Shown here piece after piece: positions 46,190-59,259 of a stretch of 64,000 bases of DNA (the stretch's first letter is position 1; each line of letters begins with the position of its first letter). The stretch is from the NCBI GenBank assembly GCA_024663395.1, contig JANFAH010000041.1, forward strand, positions 62,001 through 126,000, in the 5' to 3' direction. The notes under the pieces were generated by a model that was not told the DNA's origin, searched no databases, and saw nothing but the letters and a program-made list of their open reading frames with translations. Source of the DNA: Pisolithus tinctorius (taxonomy: Eukaryota; Basidiomycota; Agaricomycetes; Boletales; Pisolithaceae). Made by a program: the position numbers and the translations under genes.

Positions 46190-48459
46190 ATGTATCACAA
46201 GTCCCTATTCCCCCCTCTACCCCAAATTCCCGAGCAGAACGTCCATCACTTTCTACTCGACCGGCAAGACCAAAAATCATGGCCTGATTTCACCTTCCAG
46301 GTAGACGTCCCTACGAGTCGGCGGCGTACGTTCAAAGAATTCCTTGAACGAGTTCGTGACGGTGCGACCGCCCTCGGGACCGACACCGAGCACGGTGGTC
46401 TTGGGGTTCTACGAGAAAACGACGAAATCGTCGGCATCCTCAGCGAGAATTGCCTTGTATGATGTTCCGCCAGTTCACAATATCATTTACAATAACTTGA
46501 CCGCCCTTCTAGGACTATGTGGCCTTGGTACACTCTCTGTTGGCCATCACAGTACCATTCGTCACATTTTCATGTTACTCTACCACATTCGAGCTCCAGC
46601 ATGCTGCAAAGGTCTCAGGGGCAACTCGCTTGTTCGTCAGTCCAGCTCTTTTGCACCTAGCTCACGTCTCCGGCCTTCCCGACGATCGTATATACATACT
46701 CGAAGGAGAAGTAGAGGGTTATACAAGCTACTCTGCGCTTGTGAACCGGGTACGGCGGAAGGGCATGCCCCGCTTGCCAATAAGGCCAGCACAGAATGAT
46801 ACTCTAGCCTACTTGGTCTTCTCAAGCGGAACGACTGGCCTACCAAAGGGTAAGCAGTGCCAAACCATGGTTGAAAATTTGCTGCCCGCGTGATTCTTAT
46901 CAATTTTCGTCATTTTAGCGGTGATGATCACCCATGGGAACCTGCTTGCTTCACTCTATCAATATGCAGTTGCCGGCCAAGAGGTGGCCAAAGTCCAAAA
47001 AGTAGGTTGTTTCCCATACGGAACCGCTACGGGCGCCGTTAATTAGGCCGACATTAAAGCGGCAGAAATGGAACGGCCCGGGAGGAATGCAAGTCCTATT
47101 CAATGTCCTACCAATCCACCACACATATGGTCTTAATATCGCAACTCTCCGATGCTTTTCTGAGCCCGTGACAGTACTCTTCCTTTCCAAATGGAATTCG
47201 GAAACATTCCTGGACGCGATCCCTAAGTTGGTGCTCTCGTAAATCTCAGTCTTGCGTTAACCATCCCATACCTACCAAATTTCTTGCAGATATCGTGTTA
47301 CGACTCTGTACCTTGTACCTTCACTGGTCTATCAGCTCCTCCATCACCCTCGATTTAACGCTGCTGATGTCAGCACTGTCCAAGCAATACAATGCGGCGC
47401 TGCATATCTTCCCGTTCACTTAGCGGAACGTTTGCAGTCACAGTTCCCCGGCGTGGAAAGGGTTGGGGAGGGTGAGTTTCTCCATATATCAATGGCCTTC
47501 AACAGACCCTGATGCCCGTTTCTATTTCCGGTTAGGATATGGCATGTCTGAGTGCGTAAGTGGCGTTCGCGACGATGCTAAAATGTCTTAGTCCTGAAAC
47601 CAATCTCTCCACCATCAGACACTCGCAATTTCCCGGAAGCCGGTACCAGGAATGCTCGGCGGGCGTGCCAAAGATGTACCTGGATCCGCAGGAATGCTAT
47701 TACCCGGTATGGAAGCTCGTGTAGTGCGCGATGATGGAACGTTGGCAGCCGTCAATGAAGCAGGAGAACTGCATGTGCGAGGAGATTGCGTTTCACCAGG
47801 GTACTGGAAGGACGAGGCGGCCACGAAGGCAGCGTTTGTAGACGGATGGCTCCGCACGGGGGATCGAATACGAATAGATGCAGATGGGGTTCTCTAGTAT
47901 GTTCTTCACTAACGACATCGTGATGCAGGTCGCTGAACGGTTGCATCGCTTTCTTTTCTTGCAGCTTCGAAGACAGAACAAAAGTGAGCAACCCCTTCAT
48001 TTTGATATCGCCGAATCGATGATCTGATTGGAATCCAAGGATACTCTCAAGGTATCGGGGATGCAGGTGTCGCCGATGGAAATTGAGAATACCATTTTCA
48101 GTCACCCGGACAAGCTGGTTGATGATGTTACCGTTGCGGGTGTCAGCGGTGGTCGCACCTCGGATGAACGTGTCCCGCGGGCGTGGATTGTCTTGTCCCC
48201 AGCGGGGAAGGAGCTCGGCAGTGCACGAGCCGTGCAACGAATAGAGGCTTGGGTACAGGCATGCCTTAGCCGGTATAAATGGCTCAGGGGAGGAATCGCA
48301 GTCATTGATGAGGTCGGTTGCCGTTGTCCGATACGGGGTGTAAACAAGATTGGCTAAACCGTTTTGTCACAGATACCCAAATCGTGCGCAGGCAAAGTAC
48401 TAAGAAGGGAGCTTGTTAACCAATATGAAGCCACACGGACGACGATGGCTAGACTCTAG
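46190..48459 (+). CDS. AMP-dependent acyl-CoA synthetase / 4-coumarate-CoA ligase-like (ANL family)
   Basis: Activates a carboxylic acid as acyl-AMP and transfers it to CoA. Exons give HHFLLDRQDQKSWPDFTFQV, DYVALVHSLLAITVPFVTFS, LAYLVFSSGTTGLPK (P-loop-like A3 motif), AVMITHGNLLASLYQYAV, MQVLFNVLPIHHTYGLNIAT, YRVTTLYLVPSLVYQLLHHP, IQCGAAYLPVHLAERLQ, GYGMSEC (A5), GELHVRGDCVSPGYWKDEAA, DGWLRTGD (A7), FEDRTKDTLKVSGMQVSPME (A8), and IPKSCAGKVLRREL with the A10 catalytic lysine. It ends TTMARL at 48459. Length and motifs fit a complete enzyme. One frame problem lies at an A5 run (46997-47001) by an intron donor: with one A fewer, exon VAKVQ joins PTLKRQKWNG in frame. The substrate is not evident. 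Confidence 0.88.
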
Positions 48460-48808
48460 ATATTACAGAACTTTCACGACACGTGTACTGGAACAATCAT
48501 GACTACAGATGTTATTGTCCAGTTTACTTATTCTCATGTCTCATGACGACCTTGTGTTTATTCCATCTCTTTAGCCAGACAGAAGTATCTGCAACGGGTG
48601 GTATTCCCCCCTGCGAAGTCACATTTCGGTCAGGTCGTAGGAGCGACACAGCGGAGAAACTTTGGAAGTTGAGCAGGTTCTGCCTAAACACCACCGCCAC
48701 TCTTCTCTACTGGGATTCCTCTGCGCTCGACTTTGACCTTTCTAGCAGCCACAGGGATGAGGGAAACGTCCTTTAGATTTTCGCAAACCTTCTCGAGGGC
48801 AAAGTTAA
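48460..48808. other. Intergenic between convergent genes
   Basis: About 350 bp between two stop codons facing each other; it holds the 3' ends of both. No gene seen. Confidence 0.6.
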
Positions 48809-51481
48809 TCAGCTCCTATGCGAGGTCGGAACACGGACCAAACCCACCTCGACGAACTCATTAAAGTCAACGTCTTCGCGGTCCTGGAGTCCCGTTTCTG
48901 CAAGGACATACCTATAGTCCGCATCCCGGAATCTATCATATCCCGACCCTGACCATTCCTTCGCATATTCCCTCAGTACATCCTTAATCCGGTCCTTTCT
49001 CAACCGTTTGTCGTCGCCTGCTAAGGATCCCTCCTGCTGCGGTCCAGCATCCTCAGCAGATGGCACTGCATATCGGTCAAAAACATCCCTCAAGGATTCA
49101 ATTTCGCCGGGTTCGAACTTGGCACGGCTATACGAATGCGGAATACCCTTGACTGCCTGAATAGTCGGAATAACCGGTGGATGCATTCCGACAATACACC
49201 AGAACCCATTCTTTACCCATCCAGCCCAGCTCGCGGTGCCGTTGCCATTGTTGTTTGTGATGGTTGGCGGAAGGCCCATGCTTTGTAAGAACTTGACACT
49301 ACGTTCGAACTCTTGCCGTTGACGCGCGCGATCCCATCCAAGCTCCTCGCTCATGATCTCGATGACGCGCGGGAGGGCAGAAAGTGCAGCTTGGGCATTG
49401 ACAAATGCGAGACGAGTGCGTCGGGCGAGGACGTCGACTGCCGTGCATGCGTATTCATGTCGTGTTGCATACAGTACCTCTGCCTCCAGATCTGCATTAT
49501 GGCACGTCAGCAAAGTGAAAGTAGATATTGGAGCAGGGGAACTTACAGGAATAGTTGGGACTAAGACGAACCCCATGCAGCGGCCATTGCTCACCCGTTG
49601 GCTGGGCAAGCGCACACACAGTCCATGCCCGGTCACCATAGTTATCCGACAATTGGGTCGCGACATCTGTGTCCAAGCCGAAACTGTCGAGCGAGGTAAG
49701 CTCCCGTGTACAAGGTAGGCTAGCATTGTACTCGCCCGCTGGATAAGTCCAATGAACATGGTCGGGCTCCATCCGTCGCTACCGACAAGCCTCAGTTCCT
49801 CCGTACGGCATGGTCCATTCACCTTATCCTGCAATCCAAATACCTCCACAGCCGTATTGACTGTCTCTTCCGCCATCGCGCGGTACGTCGTCCACTTCCC
49901 CCCGGCTATCGTTACAAGACCCGACTCCTCGACGCTCACTAAATGATTCCTGACCAGCCCCTCCGTACCACCTTCACTCCTAGTAGCTATCAGCGGTCGC
50001 AGACCTGCCCACGCGCTCAAAACGTCCCCGCGCCGCACACGGATATCGCGGGATAGATACCTCCGCACCTCATCCAACACCCAGTTCACCTCGTCTTCGT
50101 TAGCAGTAACCTCTTCATTTTCCGCATTCACCTTGGTGGGAGTATCAGTTGTACCAGCAACAACACCGCCCTCCCATGGCAGGAAGAAAATGACGCGACC
50201 ATCGGAAGTTGCAGGATCCAACAAACCCATTCGAGATGGTGCGTAGTAGGCGGGGAGAGTGATGTGGATACCGGAAGAGGGACGAACGATGGATTTGTGA
50301 TCGGGGGAGTTGAGCTTGAGGAGGGTGTCTGCATACGGCCCGGTTGCGTTGATGATCCCCTAGTGTCAAGAATGTTTCAACACTTGACACGTTTGCAGCA
50401 CACTACACCGAAACCTGACCTTGGCACGAACATCGAACTCGCGGCCCGTGAGTTGATCCCGAACTTTGGCACCTATGAGTTTACCATCTGCGTTCTTATG
50501 GAGATCGGTAACGCCACAATAATTAACAACCGTTGCACCAAGTTTAACGGCAGTCATGACCAATGCTACATTCATGCGTGCATCGTTGTGCTGGCCTGGG
50601 TTGCGAGTGCGTATTGTTGTTGACAGTTAGTGCGGACCGAACTTAGAATGAATGAAGACTTACCATCGTAATATACGACGGCGCCCACCAAACCGTCCCT
50701 TTTCAGCATAGGGAATATCTCGAGAGCCTTTCCCTTGGACATCAAATAGGAACTCTCCATGTTTTCCTTTCCAGCAAGTAAATCATACAACTTGCATCCC
50801 GCCCAATAGTATGGCACCTGCCAATACCTAAAAATGTACAACAACATAAATCACATCTCAGCCAAACCCCGTATACGAAGGAGAGAGCGGGAGCCTCAAA
50901 GGAAAGAAAAGCGTACTTGTAGATGGGTAACATGATGGGAAGCATGTGCGACAGGTAGGGCGCGGTCTGGAGGAATATTTTGCGTTCGTGGAGCGCTTCA
51001 CACACTAGTTTGTATTGCTCGTAGTCGAGCTCCATCACAGCCTTCTGGAGGTAGCGAACACCACCGTGGACCAACTTAGTCGATTTGGAAGATGTACCTT
51101 CGGACGTTACCTATGTGCAAAGGTATCCTGTACCCTGTATCACTTACCAGAGCTGAAATCACTTCTTTCCACCAAGGCAACTCTAAGGCCCCGACCTGCC
51201 GCGTCAACCGCAACACCAGCCCCAGTAGCCCCACCTCCGACGATTAAGAGGTCGAACTGCTCCGAGTCAGGACGAGTTTTTCCGCTGTTCTCGAGAGCAT
51301 CCAGCATGGCCTGCCGAGACGGTGGTGTCCATGGTGGGGGTGGTCGACGCGTCTCCAGCACAGAGGCGGGGTAGGGTGGGCCCGAGTTGAGGTAGTAGTA
51401 TCCCCCACCTGCAACTCCGAGCGTCGTAGCGCCAACATAAGCTAGAGTGCGTCGCGAGAAGAGTCGTCGTACAACGCTCAT
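48809..51481 (-). CDS. GUT2: Mitochondrial FAD-dependent glycerol-3-phosphate dehydrogenase
   Basis: Oxidises glycerol 3-phosphate to dihydroxyacetone phosphate and passes electrons to ubiquinone on the outer face of the inner membrane. The start at 51481 gives a basic targeting sequence MSVVRRLFSRRTLAYVGATT and a hydrophobic helix. Then the FAD motif FDLLIVGGGATGAGVAVDAA, TKLVHGGVRYLQKAVMELDY, LPIMLPIYKYWQVPYYWAGC, MNVALVMTAVKLGATVVNYC, GIINATGPYADTLLKLN, SGRVIFFLPW-type GRVIFFLPWEGGVVAGTTDT, LSAWAGLRPLIATRSEGGTE, GLVTIAGGKWTTYRAMAEET. The C-terminal part includes EYACTAVDVLARRTRLAFVN and EF-hand-like sequence with VDFNEFVEVGL. Near 49681-49740 the frame between LIQR and FGLDTDVATQLSDNYGDRAW does not splice cleanly; a missing base in a T3/A3 run would explain it. 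Confidence 0.94.
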
Positions 51482-51963
51482 GGTAGTGGTAGATTAATAT
51501 CCGAGGGATCCCCTGTGTTCACTCCAGTCACGAGCAACAGTGCCCGTAATCGACTTGCGACGGCTTGTCGCACTTCTTAGAAAACGTCTGTGTGTGGAAC
51601 TCTTCGGAATGGTATAGCTTCGCTGATGGTGGCGGCTCAGTCTCGACCACGTTTAGTCTCCAAGCGAGGAGAAAAACGGGTTGGAAAGAAGTCCTGCGAT
51701 GAGCCGAGAGAAAGTAAGAAAAAAGTGAACGGAACCACTTTCATTTCGTTATGTATCTATTGAAAAATTATTCCCGGTTGGCAAGTTCCAGCTTTTGGAA
51801 TTTTCGAACTCGACGTGGCGGCGGTCCGCTCGGTCCGCTCTACCTGACAGACACAATGACCCATAGTGAAATATCCTACAGCTAATATCATTACAAGAAG
51901 GCGCATCGGTAGCCAAGTAAGAGTGCCGAAACATACAACATATCATATCCACAAACTCGTACA
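51482..51963. other. Promoter side of GUT2
   Basis: About 480 bp between the GUT2 start and the 3' end of the KHA1-type gene. No gene seen. It should contain the GUT2 promoter and the KHA1 3' untranslated region. Confidence 0.5.
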
Positions 51964-54900
51964 TCACGCCTCACCCACAGGTGTAACCCCTGCCTGCACG
52001 ACCACCATCGCATTAGGCGCGCCCGACACCAACAACGCACACCCAACATCACCCACGGTCTTCCTCACCAGCTCAAAGTTCCCCCCACTCGCACATCCAT
52101 ACTTCTCCGCGACCGTCTTCACTTCTTCGTAACCGAGTCACCCCACTCATTGTCGTGCGACTGCGCGACCGGCCAGTGACCACTAACACACGTCTGTGTA
52201 CCTCGCGAAACTCGTGCACACGTTGAATGAGGCTTTGCAGAGGTACAGGCGTCGTCAACTCTTCGAATGTGATTCGGGAGAGCGCGGCTTGAAGATGGGT
52301 CCCGACGGTATATTTCTCCAGGCCGGCGTATCGAGCCCACAAGCACACTATCCGCAGTGTCGGACTGCAGCCTTGACTCGGTATTCTGGTACGGGTATAT
52401 AGAGTCCTCTAAACCAATGGTCTACCAGCGATCGTCAATTACGGGAATCAAAGCCACGAATTTCTCGCTACTCACGGATGTCACAGGAAGTTCATCACTT
52501 AGGATAGCCTCGACAGGCTTCTGTAGCCCTGCTACCTCAACCTGGACCCATAGTCGCTCTCACAATAGTCGCACTGATCCTTGGATTTGCGCACAGCTGC
52601 ACGACAAAATCTAACGCAAGCCGATCGTCGGGTCCACCGAAGAACGGGCAAAGAATGTGTTGGGGCCCCCGCGTTCCGACCCTATCACCCGTATCGACGA
52701 AAACGGCAACAGTCTATCCTACTCTGTGAAAACACAGCCTCGTATGAACTGCGATCGCAAGGCGGACGGCGGACTCATTCGCCTTTGAGCCACTGCCGAA
52801 AAGGGCCTCGAATGGATTGCTGCTCTCTAGTTTGGCCGCATGGAGTGTGCCAGGGGACTGCAGCGTCCACAGCAGAAGTCGTCGAGCCCGCAATTGGTGC
52901 TAGCCATGGAATGAGTACAAGTTGCGAACCATGTCTCCTTGCATGATCAGCTACTGAAGCAGCCATTTCATCGTAAGGCACGACTGCCAAACTCGTCGAT
53001 ACCGGTATGTCGCTCTCCTCCCCAAACATCTTGAACACGCTCAGCAACGGGTCCGTGGATATGAACCTATCGGCGACGGACGATTTCATAACGGCGGATG
53101 TACGTTGCGACAACTCAATCAGTCGGAGTGCATCTACATGGTACTCGGGCTTCCTCGCGGACGAAGTGTTAGAGTCATCGTAAGCAGGCGGAACCGCGAG
53201 CTGCGTAAGGGCCATGATGCCAGGGCATGTGGTCGAAGGTGTCGAGGATGACAGGCGAACCTGCGGCGGGACGGGTGACTGTTGGGGGCGACCAAGGAAG
53301 CCTGATCATCGTCTACTACTTTGTCACCTTCATCTGGAGGTGTGATCGTCTCCGTAACCTTGCGCATCACCAGGTCGAGTTCGACGCTCTGGAGGGTAGA
53401 GAAGGTTGACAATTGGCGTTGTCAAGAAAGTGAGTATCAGTGCATCAAGAACGAACATCGAAAAAACTCGTTCATTGAGGATGCCAGCCGACAGGCCGGC
53501 ATTAAGCACGATCAATTCGACGAGACTGTGACTAGGGGTCAAGTTCAAGTACAACCCATCGACATGCTCGCGTACCCTTTACAACTCATGAGCCCCCCGA
53601 CAGGTACTAGATTCCCTCCAACTGAAGCCCAAGTACCGTGAAGAGAGCGTGCATGAAGTAAACTTTCCGGTGAAGTCGAGTGCAGGCGAGGACAAACATG
53701 AATCCCCATGCAGCACCTGAACGAAGATCAGGAACGAAAAATACCTGCGAAGCACCTCTTACCGTCATTAAGCAATCCGAGGTCGGTCTTTAGACCGGAA
53801 AGAGTGAAATACTGTGCGGAAGGTGAGACAACACAACCATTGAATGAAATTGATAGCACCAACCAAGGGTAGGAAAATGATAGAGACCATGTCCTCAAGT
53901 TTTTCGGTAAGTGCAATCGCAAGTCCGCCCTCTCTCGGAATGATGACGCCGACCAGGAAGGCACCTTAGATAGGAAGATTAGGAGCCAGTCACAGTTTGT
54001 CATTCTACTCATGAAGGTTGGCATGTGTACACTGACTCGAAAACTCACCGAATATGGCGTTCACGCCGACGATGTCGGTGAAGAAAGAGCTTGCCCATAG
54101 GACGATCATAACCACCGTCATGTAAAACATCGTAGGCCCATTCACCGTGCTTCCTGTTTTGTGTGCGAAGCCATAGCATGATCCTCTTTACAGGGAAGAG
54201 TAGGAACAAGCGCGAACGCCACACAGACGAGGAATGTCCACAGGGCGGTGAGCCCCGATGTTGCAGTTAACGAGGGCGATGCTAAGGGCGAGCAGCGTCC
54301 AAGCAACGACATCGTTGGCGACTCCAGCAGAAAGAACGATAAGGCCGACGGTGGTATCAAGAAGCTGAAGCTCCGTCAGTATACGACAGAGAACAGGGAA
54401 AGCTGTGATGGAGTACGACACGCCCACGAAGAGCATAAAGTATGGATAGTGGACTGATGAATCGCTGAAGTGCTCGTAGAGCGGTTTGGATATCGCCGCG
54501 CCAACGCCAAAAGGGAGGAGGATACCAGCGAGGGATACCACTACGGAGAGACGGGCGTTGCGCCGTATGATGCTGGCATCTATTTCGAGTCCAATGATGA
54601 ACAGGAAGAGACAGAGCCCGATGTTAGCGACGAGAGTGAGGTAAGGGATGGATGCAGCGGGGAATATGTGATTCGTGAAACCTGGAATGCGACCGAACGC
54701 GGTGGGACCTGGGAAACAATGAGTTAATCTGCTTTTTTTTTTGGCCCATCCTGAAAAACGGAGGAGACTGCACATACCAAGCAAAATACCGCCAAGGATT
54801 TCAGAAATGACCCTGGGCTGCTTAATCTTTCGCAAACCCAGATAGAGCAGTTGGGTCATCATGATAATAATCCCTGAATGTTTTGAAGTGAGCAGAGGTG

Positions 54901-55137
54901 GAATTTTTTGTTGCAAAAGTCCACGCTTACCAACTTGAACGATCCATATTCGCAAAGGATCAGCGGTATTGTAGGCAGTGGGATCCTCGCCATTTAGAAG
55001 GCCGCCCTGTAAATGAACAATGAAGTCGTGACGACGTCTCCAAGCAAATAGGGGTAAGTAAGTACTTGACTCTGGACTTCAGCCCTCTTCGTGAAGCGGC
55101 CGAAGAGTTGAATGGTAGAACCCGCGAACTCCGGCAT
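51964..55137 (-). pseudogene. KHA1: K+/H+ antiporter, Kha1/CPA2 type, with many frame breaks
   Basis: CPA2 cation/proton antiporter of endomembranes. The start at 55137 gives MPEFAGSTIQLFGRFTKRAE, joined to GGLLNGEDPTAYNTADPLRI and WIVQVG. Then [157 protein letters not shown]. The soluble C-terminus holds FISTDPLLSVFKMFGEES and ends VVVQAGVTPVGEA at 51964. Recognisable sequence continues across single-base breaks at about 54265, 54203-54204, 54145-54146, 53684 and 53602 (all removable by deleting one base) and one missing base near 52128-52133. Introns themselves look normal. Pseudogene or low-quality sequence. Confidence 0.8.
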
Positions 55138-56273
55138 GACTTGTCAAGAGAGGGGAATGAAAGATAGCCGCCAAAGTGGAAGACACTTTTATCATACGAA
55201 TGCGTGCCAACAGTGAGTGACACGCCAAGTGACTGGTAACCGATAACCCTAACGTACGAAATATTGATACTTGGTTGCGTTATCTCGGTCCCTGTTTCAA
55301 ATTTCGACCCCCCTCCAAACGCCCCTACTAGAGTACTAGGTGCCCGAATGTACCCGTACAATGCGCGCGCCCACACGCAATCAACGACATTTAATGTGCC
55401 TTGAATCGACATTCAGACCATGGGCCAAGCACACTCCCCTGTGTTATACTTACCAATATCCCTCGACTTCCGGGCCTGTGACCTCAATAGACACCGGTTC
55501 CTGATGAGACAAATTAATTTCATTGGTGGAGCGGGTCCATACATTTTCTAAGCTTATCTCATCATATCAGAGAGGTCTTTGATTAGCCAGGTGGCATGCT
55601 GCCCTGGCAACACCTGTGAGTGAAATGAATGATCAGTGTGTTGGACGCGCCAAGCTGGCCCCACTTCCCCACACCAATTGCTGGCAGCTGCCGTACTGTA
55701 CATAAGGTTTATAATGTAACAAGTACCCTCTTGTTCTCAAGGGGTCGCCCAGTTGGGGAAACGCATGTAGCCAACTGAATGCGCACTTGGCTTCTCACTA
55801 TGGGAGAGTCCACCAGAAAAGGGAAGGTTTAGTCGCTTCAAGACGCCATGTAGTAGGAACGTCTAAGAAATGTACTAATAGGACCACCTTCACACGCCAA
55901 ACAAAATGCCTTGTTTTCATGTACATAAACCCCGTAACACCTGAAGAAAGAAGGGAAAGAAAATCAATGAGGACGAGGGGCATGACGCAGCAGCTCACTG
56001 GATGGCAACGATATGCTTCTCAAATGCTGTGTTGCCACGGGCGGACGGATGCCTGTGCACTTATGCCTCTCAGGGTTCTAGCGAGCCTCGTACACCCAAC
56101 TTACTGCATTTGGGTCCCCTTACTAACTTTTCTGCTCAGTTGTGAACACAGGATCCTGCCGGTACTAGTACACGTACATGATAACATACTGCCTCAGTGC
56201 TCATATGATGATGGACACACTACATGATTTCCGTATAAATAAATGACATCATAGGGACACAGACAAAAATATC
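55138..56273. other. Intergenic region, no gene seen
   Basis: About 1.1 kb between the KHA1 start and the 3' end of histone H3. One plus-strand frame (55787-56227) has no recognisable content. Probably the KHA1 promoter plus the H3 3' region. Confidence 0.45.
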
Positions 56274-56907
<634 letters not shown>

Positions 56908-57037
56908 TTCTTGTGGAAATTATCTGGAATATGTCGATTGGCGAGAAACGCGATTTTACGAGCTAACTGGCACGTAGCGACGAGGTGGTGGTAGCGAAGA
57001 AAGCGGAAATGCCCATCCAACAAAGGGGACGCGAGCA

Positions 57038-57043
57038 TTTTAT
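57038..57043 (-). promoter_or_regulatory. TATA box of the histone H3 gene
   Basis: On the minus strand this reads TATAAA, within CCTATAAAATG, about 130 bp upstream of the H3 start codon. Position and sequence fit a canonical TATA element for a strongly expressed histone gene. Confidence 0.6.
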
Positions 57044-57058
57044 AGGCGTGTATGGGTT

Positions 57059-57125
57059 CACGTGACAATTCGAGGACAACACTGCCACAACGCGGTGGCA
57101 CCGATCAGCGCGTTTTTGTCACGTG
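57059..57125. promoter_or_regulatory. Paired CACGTG E-boxes upstream of H3
   Basis: Two CACGTG motifs, at 57059-57064 and 57120-57125, lie 61 bp apart upstream of the H3 TATA box, with flanks in opposite orientation (TCACGTGAC and GTCACGTGG). CACGTG is bound by bHLH factors of the Cbf1/USF type; binding here is inferred. Confidence 0.45.
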
Positions 57126-57154
57126 GATCACATGCAGGACATTATTATGTAATT

Positions 57155-59259
57155 TCATTTCTTAATGCTAAACAACTTGACGCCCTTGACACCTAAAACA
57201 TCCTCCCCGCCTACAGAACCCCTCCCGACACGCGCAAACGTCATGCTCTTCTCCACCTCGGGCACACCCAACGCACAAAGAAGCTTCGCAGCCGTACAAG
57301 GTAAGAATGGCTGAAGCAGGATTCCGACGATACGGAGTGTTTCGAGCGCAGTGAGGTACGAGGATAGAGCGATCGCTACTGACTGGCCCTCGGACCAGGG
57401 CGCGAGGTTCGTAAGGAGGGTGTTTGCCTGATTTCGTGGAAGATTTTAGTGTAGTGTAACCAGAACGAGGTGGATATTCTCACATATCGAAGAACTTGTA
57501 CTATTGCATGGAGGCCTTCCGCCACTTCCAAATTCTTCATGCAATCCGACACCACTCCACCGAGGCTATCAAGAAGGGGAAGGAAGGCCTCAACTGTGCG
57601 AGGCGTGTCCAACTCTGCATATGCCGAAATATCGAAGGTTTTCGATAAATCGACATTCGCGAGTTGCTGTGATAATAGTCCGCGGAAGGACTTGTCTTGA
57701 GCAACAGAGACGGCGTCTCTAACACGTTTCTTGATTACTCTCGACGTCATCCGCAGAAAATAATTCCCCAGCAAATTCCGAATTTCGTCCGCATGCTTGC
57801 GAAGCTGTTCTTCAGACCAGTCTTCGACAGCCTATAAGTCCATCCCCGATACTAACAGGCAAAAATGAAAGACTCTTACCGACGTCATCCCTAAACCGAC
57901 CCCCGACGCGAGCAAGATAGAAACGCACAGAATCTACACCATAATCGTCCATGGCTTGCATGGGATCTGTCACGTTCCCGAGAGATTTAGACATCTTTTT
58001 CTGGTTTGCGGTCCAATGGGCGTGTGCGAGAAGCGTGGTCGGCAGGGGGAGCTTCAGCGCCAGAAGGATAGCGGGCAGGTAAATAGCGTGAAACCTTGCA
58101 ACGTATATACGCTTAAACCGAACGAGTATTTAGCAGACGACGGAATGGACACGAACCGGACAATATCCTTGCCGATCACCTGTATGTCTGGAGGCCATGC
58201 ATACCCTGTATCCGGATATCCGATCCCACTGAGGTACACCAACAACGCGTCAAACCACACATACACCGTCTGCGTCGGATCATCCGGAACACCAATACCC
58301 CACCCAATCCTCTCGCGGGGCCGAGATATCGACAGATCTTCGAGAGGTTCCGTCTCTAAATCTCGGATGATGCGGAGCTGGTGGCTGTCGGGGTGAACGC
58401 CCCGCACGGTTAACCCGTCCTTCGCCTGCGCGTTTGAAGCAGCGGCATGGCTGTAGTGAGTGAGCAACGCATCGCGGAACATGGACATGCGGAACTTGTA
58501 GTTGACCTCGCGGGACCATTCGACAACCGAACCTGTCTCCGTCGCGATCATGGTATCCGGAAGGGTAGGGTGTGGGGAGATACGAGAAGGGGGATAGAAG
58601 CATTCGTCGGTCGTGGAATAATATCCCTCATAGGTATCTTTGTATATGAGGCCTCGAGCGACGAGCGAACGCTGGACGCGTTAGACAAGGCGTAGAACGA
58701 GAACGTACGACATACCCACACATGCCTGACCGTCTGCTTATGGGATTCCCGAGTCGTACGCATGAAGACTGTACCGCTGACATCCGCCCTTTCTGCTAAT
58801 TTCTGGCAGGGAAGTCGGACATTCGGATGGACATGGCAAGACATAACCACGCACATGGAATTCTGAGGAAATTGTATCACACCACTCGAGTGGATCCACA
58901 CCCTTGGCTAGAGCTGTCTGCTGCATTTTGAGACCGTGTTCGTCCGTTCCGGTCAAGAAGACGACTGGTCGAGTGGGGTTTAGAATACGCTGGTACCGCG
59001 CTATGATGTCCGCGGTGACGAGAGAGTACAGATGGCCGATGTGCGGACCTGCAGAGCGAACTTAGCAGCCAATGAGGGAGATGATAGAAGGCTACCGACG
59101 AGCATTTGGGTAGAATATGGGTGTGGTGATGTAGAACGGTTTCTCTGTAGTGCTGCTAGTCGCGTTGCAGCGGCGAAGACGGGGTGCTCGTGGATGTCGT
59201 GGAAGAACCACAGAAGACAGACATCCTCCCCGACTCAGATGGATGGCGCAGCGCAACAT
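57155..59259 (-). CDS. MSM1: Mitochondrial methionyl-tRNA synthetase
   Basis: Class I aminoacyl-tRNA synthetase charging mitochondrial tRNA-Met. The start at 59259 gives an Arg-rich, acid-free leader, MLRCAIHLSRGGCLSSVV followed by RHPRAPRLRRCNATSS, typical of mitochondrial import, then KPFYITTPIFYPNA. The HIGH motif is in PHIGHLYSLVTADIIARYQR; then VVFLTGTDEHGLKMQQTALA, GLIYKDTYEGYYSTTDECF, VVEWSREVNYKFRMSMFRDA, VYVWFDALLVYLSGIGYPD, IQVIGKDIVRF and the KMSKS loop KKMSKSLGNVTDPMQAMDDY. The C-terminal anticodon-binding helices (LLGNYFLRMTSRVIKKRV; LPLLDSLGGVVSDCMKNLE) end at FSIKK. Another ATG at 59206 is in a frame that stops early, so it is rejected as start. No frame break noticed. Confidence 0.93.

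Noticed and set aside
54248..54727. Plus-strand charged ORFs opposite KHA1
   Set aside because: They are antisense shadows of the antiporter membrane helices.
55787..56227. 146-codon plus-strand ORF between KHA1 and H3
   Set aside because: Cys/His-rich by composition but no spacing of a known finger, no neighbouring exons and no recognised homologue.
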